Shown: positions 44,281-57,779, numbered from the stretch's first letter. The stretch is DNA of 64,000 nucleotides from Diphasiastrum complanatum (GCA_029204225.1 CM055097.1:54305592-54369591); one strand, 5' to 3'. The notes: generated from the letters alone by a model not told the origin. Translations and numbers: made by a program.

Positions 44281-44673
44281 GATGTAGGTATGGAACCTAG
44301 AGAGGTGTTAGAAAGTCATTGGATGACTATTTTTCTAAACCTTGGGCCTCAACCTTGAACCATATCACTTTATTGGTCTAGGACCAAAGTATACTTGCAC
44401 AACTTGGGCAATGGGACCTAGTAGGAGGGCGCCCTTCTAAAGTGTCCATTGAGTTCCCAACTCCCACAAGAAAGGCATTCAAAGACTCATAGGTTATGGA
44501 AAGAGTCTCTTGACATTCCATAAGCCTAGGCTCTTGGAGATTCTTTAACTCCCCTAGGCTTCTCTCTCTCTCTCATTGAATGAGCATGGAACTCCATAGT
44601 GCAATGAAGGGGTCCATGGGCCATCTATATGAGGGTAGTAGGGCGTCCATTGGGAGGGAAAGATCTCTCCATT

Positions 44674-44858
44674 AGGGGGTGCTAGATAGGTCTTGCTTGG
44701 AGCTTGGATCTAGCTATGGTTGGGTGGTGAATACTTGAGGCCAGCTTGTTATCTATTTTTTTGTTTAAAGAGTAGGGACACAGGTGGAGGAGAGATCCTT
44801 GGAGGCTTGTAGGTCCTTACTTGCAGGTGGAGGCATCCTAGCTTGGAGTTGGGGAGCA
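44674..44858 (+). repeat. left arm of a 185-bp long-range inverted repeat
   Basis: The reverse complement of 52583-52766 at roughly 90 percent by eye, from AGGGGGTGC.AGATAGGTC to GGAGTTGGGGAGCA. Arms are about 7.7 kb apart and enclose an LTR, a copia LTR and a minus-strand copia. They are probably pieces of one unidentified LTR or transposon family inserted in opposite orientations. Confidence 0.8.
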
Positions 44859-44990
44859 TCTTGAAGCTTGCAGGTTGCTTGGAGGACATTTGGAGGTTCT
44901 ACCTTGGATGTGGAGAACTTTTTCACTTCTACTTGTAAAATCAATCTCGTGAGGTGTCGTGGGACCGCCACCAGTTTTGGTGGGGGATAC

Positions 44991-45966
<976 letters not shown>

Positions 45967-46358
45967 CCAAATAACCTGCCATATGGATCATATCAAAGCT
46001 AAGACAATGCTCTTAAATCTTAAGTAAAGAAACTTGAGATTAAAAGTGAAATCAAACCTGAAAAATTCAAATCAAGTGAAGTGAAAATTGTAATTACCTA
46101 TTTTGACAGCCTTTGGAAAAAGTGCAACAACTTTTGCATCTCTTATCCAAATGGCTTGCAAATTAGTGCAAAATAAAGCTAAACAAAGCTCTACAAAGGT
46201 ACTAAATCAAATTAGAAATTAAAAACAAAATTGAGTGTCGAAAATGGGTCTCAACAGACTTAAAATTTTCAAATTCAAAAATAGCAAAAAGAAAGCTACA
46301 AATTCAATTATCAAATCTGATGGAATTTACATAGATTCATCATGAATTTAGGATCTAC

Positions 46359-46830
46359 GCTCTGATAGCAAGAAATGTTATGTGCCAAATCTCAAACTAA
46401 TAGCAATAACAATGAAGTAAAGCTAAAAGCAAGAAGAGAACAATAACAATCTATGAACATGAGCATCGATTCATGTGGATAGGGCACATGAGACCTAGCA
46501 ATGGAGATCCCTATGACTCACATTCACAAGGAGAAAGCATGAAGCTCTCACTTGCAAATGAGCCAAAAGATCACAAATTAATGTCTCTTGCCTAGTTATA
46601 GACAATGCTCTTATTTAACATAACTTAACTATCTTGAGGGATAGTTAGTCCTTATTAAGTATTAAACTACATTGGGCCCTTATTAGCCTATTATCCTTAT
46701 TAATTACTTTGAAGGGCCTAAAGAGGGAACCGCCTTGTTCTTAAGGCTAATAGCTCCTCTTGGGCCTAGAAAGCTTACATTGGATATTATCTTGCATGTA
46801 TGAGCATGGATATACTAACAATACATGACA
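46359..46830 (-). repeat. copia LTR with decayed primer site, minus strand
   Basis: GCTCTGATAGCA (46359-46370) is a one-mismatch minus-strand Met-tRNA primer site. Five bases on, TGTTATGTGCC (46376) opens a segment ending ACATGACA at 46830, giving TGTCATGT/ACATAACA termini on the minus strand. 45967-46358 would be the leader, cut off at the neighbouring LTR. No copia coding sequence accompanies it. Confidence 0.55.
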
Positions 46831-49745
46831 GATGGAGAGGACTTCATGGTGTGCTCATTTGGGAGTACAAGTTGGCATTACAGCAGGGGGCCAGTCATTG
46901 GCACTGGTATCGATGGGGAGGCATCTACCATCACTGGCATGGATAAGCTATCTTTAGCTTTCATGCATTTGGCTATATTTGCAGGAGTCTAGGCTTGCAC
47001 AGGTGTTAGAACCTGTATGGTTCAGATCCACAGGTGGTGAGATCAGAATCCCTAAAGGAAGTCACTCAGAGCCATATACCTCAATACGATCAGGGAGACT
47101 ATAGTCTCGGGATCCCGTGAGCGACGACTCATGGATGAGCTTGCATGGCATGGTGTCGAGTGGCACATGGCCAGGGAGAGTGAGCGACACTGCTAGAAGC
47201 CAGAAGGAGCGAGTGATACTCTAGAGATTGGCTTGTCTAGCAGGACGGTGACTAGGATTGGAGACATCGTGTGAGCATAGTATGTGGATGACGAGTCCAT
47301 TGGAGTGGCACTGAAGGAGATGCTATAGTTGCTCAGGTATGATACATTTTGTATGCATAGTGGATGTTCTTCAGCTGGTGCATCATGTGTGGGGAGATAG
47401 GCTCCTTGTTGGGAGGCCTATATATTGGTCGTGTGGGCCATGGTTGAGGACTTGATTTGGTGACCAGTGGTGTAGTAGCGGATCTACAGGTGACAGGTGC
47501 TGGTATGACAGGATACCACAGTTTGCGCAAGCCTGGTCAGTCATTGTAAGATCTATGGGAAACTCAATATGCTTGGTGCATAAAGAAAGGTACGATTTAA
47601 TTCAAACGCTTCTAAATGTCTATCGATGGTCAAAACCATCTATATAACGTTGTTGATTAAGTACCAATCCTAGACCCGAAATCGGACACACTGATGTTTG
47701 TCCTTGTCGTCTCTAGTTCAATTTCTCGTTACGTTCGGTCATTGTATGATCTATGAGAAATTAGATCATGAAGCTCACCTTGATTGTTCGTAGTTGTAGG
47801 AATGTTTCTAATTAGCCCATAATCTAATAGTCTTTTCAGGAGCTGATCCATAATTCTACGAATTAACAAGTGGCTAAAATCTCGATGAAGCCTCTCATAA
47901 AGGACAATTTGAATATTTTGATCTATAATGGGTATTATTGAGAATAAACTTATCATTGAAGGAGAAGTATTAGAGGTAGAGTTTCAGCCCACATTCCAAA
48001 ACGTGTTCAAAAATGCATTATGCGATCTAGAAATTAGGGTTAGGGTTTCCAGGATTGCAAAAAAATATTGGATTTTTTTTGTGCTTTTCCTTGCAAAAAA
48101 TGTAGGAAAACTTCATAAATGGGTGGAAGTATGTCGTTTTATCAGTAGTAGACTGTTAAATTTGCCTACTGAGGGAAGAACTTTTGAAATTATGAGTTAT
48201 TGCAAGTAATTATCACTCTTAATGCTACTTGGGTCTCAAACTCATGAGGATAAGGACGAATTTGCGAAAGACAACTTTACGATTACACTGTCAATAATCT
48301 AGAGTCTAGACATCATGACATGGATACATGAGCTAATTCTTGTCTCTAAAACTTGGATCCATTAGTAGGTTGATATTCAGCCATACACAACCTATAAACA
48401 ATCCTTGACTTGAGCTCCCAAAACTAAGGACCAATTTATCTTGCAAATATATCAAGAAAACGTTTTGAATAGTAATTTGTTTATAGGTTTTTCGGATGTT
48501 CAAAGGCTTGAGGTGGCCCTTAAAGCTATGTTTCAAAGTTCATTAGGGGCCATGTGGACATTAGGTGAGTTGGGGTTTTAAAAATCCCCAAAATTAGGGA
48601 CTTTGAATTCTAACATTTGGACCATTCAAGGCAAACCATTACAAATATTTGGGGTGCCCTCACATATCACTCTCTTCCAAACATTCCTTAATCACTTTTG
48701 AAGTTTTTGCTACAGCGAGTTTAGACGACCTGTTCAGGACCTCGCTCTGCAGCACGTCTCGTACTCGCCCTTGGAAATTGTGTTGGATTTATTTTATTTT
48801 ATTGTAATGATGTGTAGTTTGATGCATTGGATTTTAGAAGCATGTTGACATATACCCTTCTTGCCGGCTTTTGGAAGTGCATCTATGAAATTTTTATTGT
48901 TTTTTGTGAGCTTGAAAAACTCTTTTTGTTGTTGCCACATATGTTTGGCTCGTTTGATGTCTGTCTAGATTCGAGTGCATTCCTTCCATCACAAATGGGT
49001 GTGAACAATTTGCATTGGGGATCTTTTCCAATGCAATGAAAGACATGCAAGAAAATATAGCACTCAGTTGGATCTAGTCTAATGATCAGACTAGATCCAA
49101 CCAACTACATAAAAGCTGCTTGAAATCATGAGTATTTATTGAAATCAATAATGAGAATGGGGGGGTTTTGACAAAGGTATCTTATGCATGAGTGCACTCC
49201 TATGAGTGCACTCCTATGAGACGGTCTTAGGTGGCATGAGAATATATTTTTCACTATAGATGCCAAGAAAACATATTCCTCACTATGAAGTTCTTGGACC
49301 AATTATACATTTGTGAACGTGATTTGAGATGTTCATGCTGAACTGAACAAAACAGGATTCGTGTTTATTACATCTGTACACTGCATTTTCAATTGGTCCA
49401 TGTTCTTACCCAAATCAACAAAATAAAATGTACAAGTTAATTGCTAATGAAAAATACATATTGCACACTACAAAAATACTATCATTTGGTGATTGACAAA
49501 ACACGAGCATTTGGAATAGCTCAATATTGATAAAAACACTCGAATGTGGATTGCCTTTATCATGGTCAAATTTTAAAAATAATTGTAGTATATATTTTGT
49601 GTAACTATAAAAATATATTTAAAATCGAATATACATAATCAAGGACAAAAAATGTGCATTCTGATGATTTACTTCTTTAGTTTAAATAGATTAGTTTAAA
49701 CCTTTGTGTATATATTTATGTGGCTCAATAAGATCAGTCACTCCA
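46831..49745. other. unassigned stretch
   Basis: No recognised domain. 46840-47340 is GC-richer with broken plus-strand coding-like text (RRLMDELAWHGVEWHMARES) that I cannot assign. 47550-48230 contains short frames on both strands without a match. A perfect 14-bp hairpin lies at 49067-49101 (GTTGGATCTAGTCT, 7-base loop, AGACTAGATCCAAC). AT-rich sequence fills 49340-49740. Confidence 0.4.
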
Positions 49746-49759
49746 TTATTCATGTGCCT

Positions 49760-50128
49760 TTGGTTTTTTTCTATGACCCAAATACTCACCATCTTTGCCA
49801 CAGGTGCAAAGGTTTCATCATAGTCAATACCATGTTCTTGAGCATATCATTTTGCCACCAACCTTTCCTTATGCATATTGATAGATCCATCTTGGTTTGT
49901 CTTCACCTTGAAGATCCATTTACATCAAATAGCTTTCTTGTCCTTAGGTAACTCCACCAATCTCCATGTTTCATTCTTCATAAGAGCTTGATACTCAAGA
50001 TCCATTGCTTGGATCCACTCCTCTTTGTTCCTTGTTTCATATACACAACTAGCTTTATCAAAAGAAGTTAGGAAAGCAAAGTGTGTACCTCTGAGCCACT
50101 TGTTGCATAAAAAGTTAGCACACAACAA
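49760..50128 (-). pseudogene. copia reverse transcriptase, N-terminal fragment
   Basis: YETRNKEEWIQAMDLEYQAL, MKNETWRLVELPKDKKAI, a stop, then CKWIFKVKTNQDGSINMHKE, RLVAK, a stop, YAQEHGIDYDETFAPVAKM. Ends before the active-site half. It is joined within 10 bases to truncated integrase. Confidence 0.85.
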
Positions 50129-50137
50129 ATCTTGATC

Positions 50138-51064
50138 CTAAAATAGTTTTGGAAGATTAGCCCCTAACCTCATGGATTTGGCACTTTCACATAATGTTCT
50201 ATTCCTCCTCTCGGCTACTCCATTTTGTTGTGGTGTCCTTGGAGTTTTGTACTCCCTCTTGATCCCATGCTCATCACAAAAGGCCTTGAACTTGGTTGAG
50301 ATATACTCACCACCATTGTCACCCCTCAAGCACTTGATCCTTGTGGAAAATTGCTTCTCCCTTGCATTCTTGAACTTCACAAAGACATCATACACTTCAT
50401 CTTTTCTCTTTAGTAGATAGATCCAACAAAATCTACTAAAATCATCAATGAAAGTTACATACATCTTAGCTCCACTATTGCTAATTGTAGTAATTCCACA
50501 AATATCTGAATGTACAACTTGAAAAGGCATTGTAGATCTAGCATAAGGTAGTCTATGTGACTTTGACAAAGCACAAGACTCACAAACATAATTGATGCTA
50601 CTTAAGGATTTTGGAAGACCATCCACAACTTGATTCTTAGCCATTACCTCCAATGACTTGAAGTTGAGGTGCCCCATCCTTTTATGCCAAACCTCTTGAA
50701 TAGGTATTTTCTCACTTGCCAAAAATCCAACTTGGTTAGCAATAACACAAGCATCTAGTTTGAACAACTTCCCTTGTCTTTTACCTTTTGCAATCAAGAT
50801 GTCCTTCCTTTTGATCATGCAAGCATCTCCATCAAACTCAACTTTGACACCTTTACTTAGCAATTGACTCACACTAAGTAAATTCTTGGTGACGGAAGGT
50901 ATGGACAAAACATCCTTCAAATAGACATTTCTATTTGTAGAGAGAGAAACTGAAATTGTGCCAATCCCTTTGATTGCACACTCACTATCATTGGCCATGT
51001 AAATCACCTTCTTGTCATCTTCATATGCCAACAAAGAAGTGAAGTACTCTTTGTGAAAAGTCAT
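50138..51064 (-). pseudogene. copia protease C-part and integrase
   Basis: One open frame of 308 codons. MTFHKEYFTSL, then GIGTISVSLSTN, LKDVLSIPSVTKNLLSVSQL (protease C-terminal half), IQEVWHKRMGHLNFKSLEVM and CESCALSKSHRLPY (HHCC zinc-binding region), HSDICG, YVTFIDDFSRFCWIYLLKRK, IKCLRGDNGGEYIS and TPQQNGVAERRNRTL (the catalytic D, D, E all present). Ends at GANLPKLF, before the C-terminal domain. The protease active site DSGA is missing: at the junction with gag (about 51060-51085) the text goes from DPWIV straight to the segment before MTFHKE. Confidence 0.9.
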
Positions 51065-51835
51065 ATGTGAGCTTGACTATCCATGGATCTAGATCTCCAT
51101 CATTAGCAAGCATACATGAAGACATCACAAAAATATCATCATTTGAGTTTTGAATATCCAAACCATGTTCATCATGAGTAAGATTAGCTTGCTTGTCTCC
51201 TTGATCTCTCTTCTTCGTGTAGCACTCACTTGCAAAGTGTCCTTTGATGCCACAATAGAAGCACTTTAGCTTTGACCTATCTTTCTTTTTGCCATTTGAA
51301 GAAGCCTCCCCTTGATCTTGCCCTTTAGACCATTTGCTTTTGTTTTTTCCCTTGAATTTTCCCTTCATGAACATAGCCTTCTCTCCAATTTGAAATGTTG
51401 ATGAAGATCCACCTCTTGCTTGAAGCTTATATTCTTCATTGATCAAGATCTCTTGAATATCAATCAAACTTGGAAAAGTTCTTTGAATGGCAAGACTTTG
51501 TACAATGTTAGCATGAGCATCCAACCAACCATTAAGAATAACTTGAATAAGCTCTCCTTCCTTAATGCCCTCATCAATGCAAGATGACTCATCATACAAA
51601 GCCTTCACCCTCAAAACAAAAATATTTGGACTCTCTTCATTCTTTTGCAAACTTTGAAAGATTTGTCTTCTTAGAGTCAACACTCTAGAAGTAGACTTGG
51701 ATTCAAAAAGCTTCTTCAATAAATTCCAAGCATCCTTTGATGAAGTACTCTTATCAAGTTCCTTGAGAATTCATTGGTAACATTCATCTTTATCATGTGT
51801 CGAGCTCTTTTAGCTCTCTTGTGTTAGCAACAGAG
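51021..51835 (-). pseudogene. copia gag with one zinc knuckle
   Basis: The frame from 51719 (KKLFESKSTSRVLTLRRQIF, NIFVLRVKALYDESSCIDEG, LINEEYKLQARGG) leads to a Lys/Ser-rich part and the knuckle CFYCGIKGHFASEC. About 35 codons further upstream (SKDAWNL and before) are readable to about 51830, where the N-terminal 100 or so residues of gag are missing. Confidence 0.88.
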
Positions 51836-52582
51836 TAAAACCAATAAAACACCATGGCATGTGTATTGTAAGTCCACGCATGAGTAAATATTGGTTAATA
51901 AACTTCTACTATGGCATGTGTTTTGTAAGTACATGGGTAGAAGCTTAAATAAATAAAACAACTTAGACTTAAATTTAACAAACTTAAGCTTAGAATGATT
52001 CTAATTTATCTTAAGTTCTAAAGCTAGATATTCTCAAAGTTAGAAGTTTCGAAGCCTTAGAATGACAAGTCTAGAAATGAATCCCATAAGCTAGTGAAAG
52101 CTCATGGAAGGCCCTTCTTGCTATAAGAAGAGAGGCATCTCCCTTGTAAATAACACTTTGAGATTATGGCAAATTGCTTCTTGTTATTATCTTGCATTTT
52201 CATTATGTTCCCTTTGGGAAGGTGCAAAAGGTGCTCGGACTCCTCTTGCCTCATTTTCATTAGTTTTAATTGTAATAATGTTTCTTTTTGCTTATTGCTT
52301 AATTAGATGCAATCTTCAATTTATCTCCCTTTGGGTGTTAGATAGGATTTAGTTAGTTATCTTGCTAGTTGGGTAAGCCTTAGCAAGATTTTGTTATTTA
52401 GTTGATCTTGGCTAGTTGGGTACAAGCTTAGTTTAATGTCATTTTGAGCACCAGTTGGGAAGCCTTGGTGCTCCCTTCCCGTTAGTTATGTTCTTTGTTT
52501 GAAAGCTTTTGTAGATCTTAGAGGGTGAACGACCGATCTACCACTATACTACGCATGAACCCTTCATTAGACCTAGCCACCG
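51836..52582. other. non-coding stretch, possibly LTR remains
   Basis: No protein recognised. ATGGCATGTGT.TTGTAAGT occurs twice (about 51853 and 51910), and GCTAGTTGGGTA.GC.TTAG occurs twice (about 52365 and 52412). The position right of a minus-strand gag suggests leader or LTR, but no primer site is visible. Confidence 0.4.
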
Positions 52583-52766
52583 TGCTCCCCAACTCCAAGC
52601 TAGGATGCCTCCACCTACAAGTGAGGATCTACAAGCCTCCAAGGATCTCTCCACCACTTGTGTCCCTACTCTTAAGCACAAACATAGATAACAAGTTGGC
52701 CTCAAGTATTCACCACCCAACCATAGCTAGATCCAAGCTCCAAGCAAGACCTATCTGGCACCCCCT
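52583..52766 (-). repeat. right arm of the long-range inverted repeat
   Basis: Reverse complement of 44674-44858. It adjoins the readable gag of the Tat-like gypsy element, whose 5' part is missing, so this segment marks a breakpoint. Confidence 0.8.
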
Positions 52767-53392
52767 TGCTAACCATAAACAAATCACAAGCATATCACAA
52801 GAACGTAGCACCAAGGTACGGCGCACCAAATCAACCACAACTTATGTCCTTACCTGCTCCACCAGGGCCAACCAATCAACAAGTGGCCCATGTAAACCTG
52901 ACAGCAGCGGAACCAGAGATACAAATGCCACCTCAACTTGAGCAGCAGCAATGGTACGGACCGGATGAACCATTTATGGATCTTGCCATAAATGAATATG
53001 TTGCAACCTATGCAGCTCAAACTCAGCATCAAGGCGGAAGAAATTACGGCTGCTACAGATGCGACGAAGGACACAGAATTGCGGAATGTCCCTACAAGGG
53101 ACAATATACATCCTTTTGTCGAGAATGCAGTTATGGGCACTGTTACAAGAATTGTCCATTTAAACCTAGAACCAGTGCACCTCTTAACTTCATTGCAATA
53201 CAGCAACCAGCAGTTCCAACAGGGATGCCATCAGGTAGACACCAACTCCACGCTCCTATATTAGTTGTTACGCCAGCGCAGAAGAGGAAGGAAGTGGCTC
53301 CCTCACCACCACCATCGGTCACTGACGACCAACCCTCAACGTCCGCGCCATATTCGAATGTGAGGGAAGAAAGAAGACAATACCAAAAATAA
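52766..53392 (+). pseudogene. gypsy gag, C-terminal part with two Cys-His knuckles
   Basis: YGAPNQPQLMSLPAPPGPTN then an acidic/Gln stretch (LEQQQWYGPDEPFMDLAI), and two knuckles CYRCDEGHRIAEC and CRECSYGHCYKNC. Both have three, not four, residues between the second Cys and His. A Pro-rich tail follows to the stop at 53390-53392. The capsid part expected upstream is replaced by the inverted-repeat arm. Confidence 0.8.
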
Positions 53393-53520
53393 GGCACTGG
53401 GTACAAGAAGCACAAGCAGAGGAAAAAGAGCAAGAAAGAGACAATCTCACAGAACCTCCAGTTGGCGTCGAACGGAAACCGCAAGCAGGCTCACCTCTGT
53501 GCACTGATCAAAATGATCGG

Positions 53521-54128
53521 TTGCACCAACATGAATCACCTTTTCACATGGTGGAGCCCGAGGAACCACGCACTGAGAGGCTCACACTTTTATTGTCAAG
53601 TCGTGTTAGTTTACCACTCGGTGAACTACTGCGGATGGCACCACAAGCAAAAAGCCTTCTAGCTGAATGGGCCAAAGCGGATGAGGAGCCAGTAGCGCCT
53701 AAGCCCATATATTGTACTGGCTATGAAGAAACAAGTAACGTCCTCCACATCGGAGCAGCATGGGAAAGTGAGAAACACAACATCACTTTGCCCATCAAAC
53801 ACAAGAGATACAAGGACGAGGCAACAGTGGTAGATGGAGGATCGGGTGTCAATTTGATCTCCACTACTTTATATGAAAAATGGGGTCTACAAGGGTTGAA
53901 GCCAGCAAGATTCGCCATCAAGCTGGCAGATCAATCCTATGTGAAACCAAAGGTGTAGTTGTCGATATCCCTGTAAAGATAGTAGGCATGCAGTTTGTAA
54001 TTACTTTTGTAGTCATGGATATACTTAAATCTCCATCTGCATACCGTGTTTTACTGGGAAGACCATGGTTGAGGACTGCGCAAGTAGTACACAACTGGGG
54101 TATGGGAAAACTCACCTTCAAGAACTGA
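53521..54128 (+). pseudogene. gypsy aspartic protease region
   Basis: The frame 53521-53958 has RTERLTLLLSSRVSLPLGEL, NVLHIGAAWESEKHNITLPI and the active-site block ATVVDGGSGVNLISTTLYEK. After a frame change at about 53955 it continues VVVDIPVKIVGMQFVITFVV and YRVLLGRPWLRTAQVVHNWG. Processes the polyprotein in intact elements. The catalytic Asp is present but the frame is broken. Confidence 0.85.
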
Positions 54129-54917
54129 GAACAGGTTGTAAAGGTTGATCCAACCACATGGGTGGTGAAACCTATTGCACCCAAAGCCTATGACGGATCA
54201 TCCACAACAGATCACACGACTGATCGCCCAAGGCCAGCCAAGGGAGGTTACTATGATTCAGAGATGGATGTCATGATATGGACAGATACATTAGCAACTA
54301 TTGACTGCCAGGCATGTCAATATGAATTAGATCCAGAACCTAGTACATCTTCACCCAAATGTTACACCATGGACACACTAATCACATTTGGGGTGAATAT
54401 GATAAACATAACATGGCTGTCAGCGGAGCCTATTGAGAACCCAGTGGATGATGATCTAGTCCCTTATAATAAGGAGATTGAGCTCACTGATGAACAAGTC
54501 CTACATTACATGGACCCAGATCGTTACGGAACCAAGAAAGTACCAGCTCAACCACCATAAAAGTCTGCTATGGTGAAAGTCTCAAGGATCGATTCGCCCA
54601 AGGCACCTTCAAATAAGAAGAATCAGTTGAAGCAACGCTACAACCAGGTGATCCGATGGAGTGATCTACCCAAAGAGGCAATAGCTACAGTGGATGTTGA
54701 TATTCGCAACCATGAGGCGAATGTCACGGCAATACCGGTGAAAGACAACAAGGATGAATCCACCAAAATGACAAAAAAGGGTAAAAAAAAAGTGTTGGAT
54801 TCCTTGAAGTCAATCCAGATAGACTCAGATACAGCGTCATCTTCTACACATGTGACAGAAAATCAAAAAATGACCAGTCGGGCTAAGATTAATATGCTGA
54901 AAGAGAAATCTCGATGA
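54129..54917 (+). pseudogene. gypsy protease-RT linker
   Basis: Two frames, 54162-54560 (acidic; LDPEPSTSSPKCYTMDTLIT, IELTDEQVLHYMDPDRYG) and 54570-54917 (Lys/Asp-rich). These are the poorly conserved spacer that Tat-type elements carry between protease and RT. No domain is recognised. Confidence 0.6.
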
Positions 54918-55760
54918 CGCCAGTTCACGAGATGTCTGAGACTTTTAAGAATTACACCTTGGACGACGTGGTAATCATAATGCCGCAAGCCCAGAGAGAA
55001 CCTAATCAAAGTCAGGCACCAGTGGAACAAGTCTTTGAGGGACCTGCGCGAACACAGCCAATGAATCTTGTCGAGCCAGGTGAAAAAAAAAAGATAGTGC
55101 ATGTGGGAGAGCAGTTAACACCCACACAGTTCAAGAGACTACAATCATTGTTGGTGGAATATAAAGATTGTTTTGCCTGGAGTTATAGTGACCTGAAGGG
55201 CATTCCACCAACAGTAGTCCAACACACCATACCCTTGGTGGATGGAGCAGTCCCCAAGGCAAGTCGTTATTACTGCTGCAACCCGAATTATACTAAGCTG
55301 ATCAAGCAAAAGTTGCAAAAGCTGATGGATGCAGATTTCATCTATGAAATCAAGCACACAGAATGGGTATCACTGATAGTTATAGTACCCAAGAAGAACG
55401 GCAAAATGCAGATTTGTGTAAATTTGAAGGCGCTAAATGCAGTCAACAAAAAAAGTCATTTTTCTTTACCATTTATTGAAAGTGTCCTAGACAGAGTAGC
55501 CGGCACCGAGGCCTACAATTTTCTAGACTGATTCAGTGGCTACAACCAGCTGAAGATAGCTCCCCAGGACCAACACAAGATAGCATTCGCCACGGAATGG
55601 GGAACCTATGCCTATAAAGTGATGCCATTTGGACTTTGCAATGCCCCAAGCACCTTCCAACGAGTCATGCAGGCGACATTCAAAGATTATTTGCAAAAAA
55701 ATTTGGAAATTTTATTGGGCGATCTGTGCATGCATGGACTAGACTCATAACACTTATCCA
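54914..55760 (+). pseudogene. gypsy reverse transcriptase
   Basis: Opens with SETFKNYTLDDVVIIMPQAQ and VGEQLTPTQFKRLQSLLVEY, then the RT core FIYEIKHTEWVSLIVIVPKK, LKALNAVNKKSHFSLPFIES, EAYNFLD. A TGA at 55529-55531 stands where Gly is usual. It continues FSGYNQLKIAPQDQHKIAFA, VMPFGLCNAPSTFQRVMQAT. The active site reads LLGDLC (55712-55729): the first catalytic Asp is Gly, so RT would be dead even without the stop. A frameshift and a stop at 55748-55750 follow. Confidence 0.9.
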
Positions 55761-56510
55761 ACTTGGAGAAGGTGTCACAAAAATGCTGCAACTACCCTGA
55801 ATCTAGAAAAATGTCAATTCTGGGTAACACATGGCTTGATTCTCGGCCATATAGTGTCAAGACACGGAATCACCACAGATCTATCAAAGATCATGATCAT
55901 TATTGATCTACCACCACTGGGGACGATCCACGAAGTCTATATCTTCATGAGTCATGCTAACTATTATAGAATCTTCATTCTTGATTTTGTGGAGTTAGCT
56001 CGACCAGTTTACAAACTCACAACGGATCCACATTGTAACGAGGAAGTTCTAAAGGCTTACCAGAAGCTTAAGGATGCATTAGTTTCAGCACCATTCTTAC
56101 GCCCACCCAATTGGTCCATTGAGTTTCACGTGCATACAGACGCATCAAAGTATGCAGTTGGAGCAGTCTTAACCCAGCCAGGTAAACACAAAAAGGATTT
56201 TCCAATCCGATTTGCCAGCCGACAGCTCAGTGATACCGAAATGAATTATTCAACCACAGAGCGGGAAGCACTGGCAATGATTTATGTGGTTAAGAAATTT
56301 TGACATTACCTGATGGCCACACATTTTGTTTTTTATACAGACCATCAACCCTTGCTCTATCTCGTTAATAAAACTTGCAACACCGGGAGAATCACCAGAT
56401 GGCTACTTCTGTTGTTGGAATTTGATTTTCGGATAGTAGTTCGCAAGGGAAAACAAATTACATGGCAGATCATGTATTACAAAGGAGATTGCAACCCAAC
56501 GCGACGATGA
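55761..56510 (+). pseudogene. gypsy RNase H
   Basis: The frame 55836-56303 has LGHIVSRHGITTD, RPPNWSIEFHVHTDASKYAV (first catalytic Asp), PIRFASRQLSDTEMNYSTTE, REALAMIYVVKKF. After a stop it reads HFVFYTDHQPLLYLVNK (second Asp region) and TGRITRWLLLLLEFDFRIVV. The usual YKKDA-type loss-of-lysine changes and a frameshift near 56500 interrupt it. Confidence 0.88.
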
Positions 56511-57779
56511 GCTGGTAGATGTTGTCTTATTTTACGTGGACACATTACCAGAATGGGTTGCCGACATTGTTGAATATCTAATGCGGGGCCAACCAGACAA
56601 ATCACTACCAAAGGCGGAACATCAAAAATTATCAACTGATTGCCGGCCAATTATACCGAAGAGGACCAGACGGAATTCTTCGGCAGTGTATTCTTCTTCA
56701 TGAGGCCACCCAGATCATTTCGCTTTCACATGAATGCATGGGTGGGGGCCATTTTGCATCCGACATTACAATTCGCAAGATCCTGCAACCAGGATGTTGG
56801 TGGCCAACGATTCATAAGGATATGAAGGAATACTTAAAATAGTGCGATGTGTGCCAAAGGGCGATAAGGCCAACGAGATTGAATTATGACCGACTGCACC
56901 CGGTCTTAGCCCAAGCACCATTCGAAAAGTGGAGATTGGATTACATCGGTCCAACTCACCCTGCGGCAAGAAGTTCCCAGGCTCGATACGTAATCGTAGC
57001 CACAGACTACCTCACTGAATGAATCGTAGCCAAGGCAGTAAGAGTAACTGATGCTAGGACCACTGCCAAGTTCCTTTATGAAAATATCATTGTACGCTTG
57101 CCCGATAGAGCTAGTCAATGATCGCGGAAGCCATTTCATTAATGAGACCATCAAGGTCCTGTTGAAGGAATTCTTCGTGATCCACAGAACCAGTAGGCCT
57201 TATTATCTTCATGGTAATGGGCAAGCAGAATCATCCACTAAGATCCTGTGTAGCGTGCTCACAAAAATAGTTGAAGCTAGCAGATCAGATTGGGAACATA
57301 AGTTGCATGCTGCATTGTGGCCATTCAGGACAGCATATAATGGAAGCACTGATCAAACACCCTTCCAATTGGTATATGGTCAAGATGTTGTGATGCTAGT
57401 AGAGTTTTTAGTTCCTTCATTAAGGATTGCCACCACGCAACGTCTTAGTGAGTCCAAATCTCTACAGCTACGCCACGAAGCTCTGCATAAACTCTGTGAA
57501 ATACACTTACAAGCTGTGCATGCACTGGCAGCTGAAAAGAAAAGACGCAAAGCATGGCATGATCGCAGGTTACAAAAGAAGGATCTTCGTTTCGGAGATC
57601 TGGTCCTGATGTATAAAACCAAGGCGATCAAAGGGAAATTAAAATTCACAGGTGAAGGTCCCTATCAGATCAAGGAAATTCTTAACCATGGAACTGTAAA
57701 TTTAGAAAAGTTATATGGGACACCATTCGATACACCCATCAACTGTAGTCGGTTGCACAAGTATTGGCCACCACGGTGA
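56511..57779 (+). pseudogene. gypsy integrase
   Basis: The N-terminal part is badly shifted (56511-57050), with zinc-finger remnants (CDVCQRAI-like text near 56845) and the first catalytic Asp region near 56935. The long frame 57051-57779 carries IELVNDRGSHFINETIKVLL (second Asp), YYLHGNGQAESSTKILCSVL (Glu), DWEHKLHAALWPFRTAYNGS, TPFQLVYGQDVVMLVEF, KDLRFGDLVLMYK, GPYQIKEILNHGTVNLE and ends NCSRLHKYWPPR. No chromodomain. Confidence 0.88.

Larger units (their letters stand above)
49745..51835 (-). mobile_element. Ty1/copia element, minus strand, both ends lost
   Basis: Right to left: gag with zinc knuckle (51719-51021), damaged protease, integrase core (50138 its last codon), then directly the beginning of RT (50128-49760). 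The integrase C-terminal part is deleted, and RT stops before its active site. No LTR or primer site could be assigned at either end. Confidence 0.85.

Noticed and set aside
48030-48048. TTAGGGTTAGGGTTT, telomere-like motif
   Set aside because: Only about two units; not an array, and such motifs are frequent in plant promoters and introns.
47928-48209. Frame beginning IIEGEVLEVEF, briefly considered as a plastid infA (IF-1) insertion
   Set aside because: Only a few residues resemble IF-1, the conserved core is absent, and no neighbouring plastid gene is visible.
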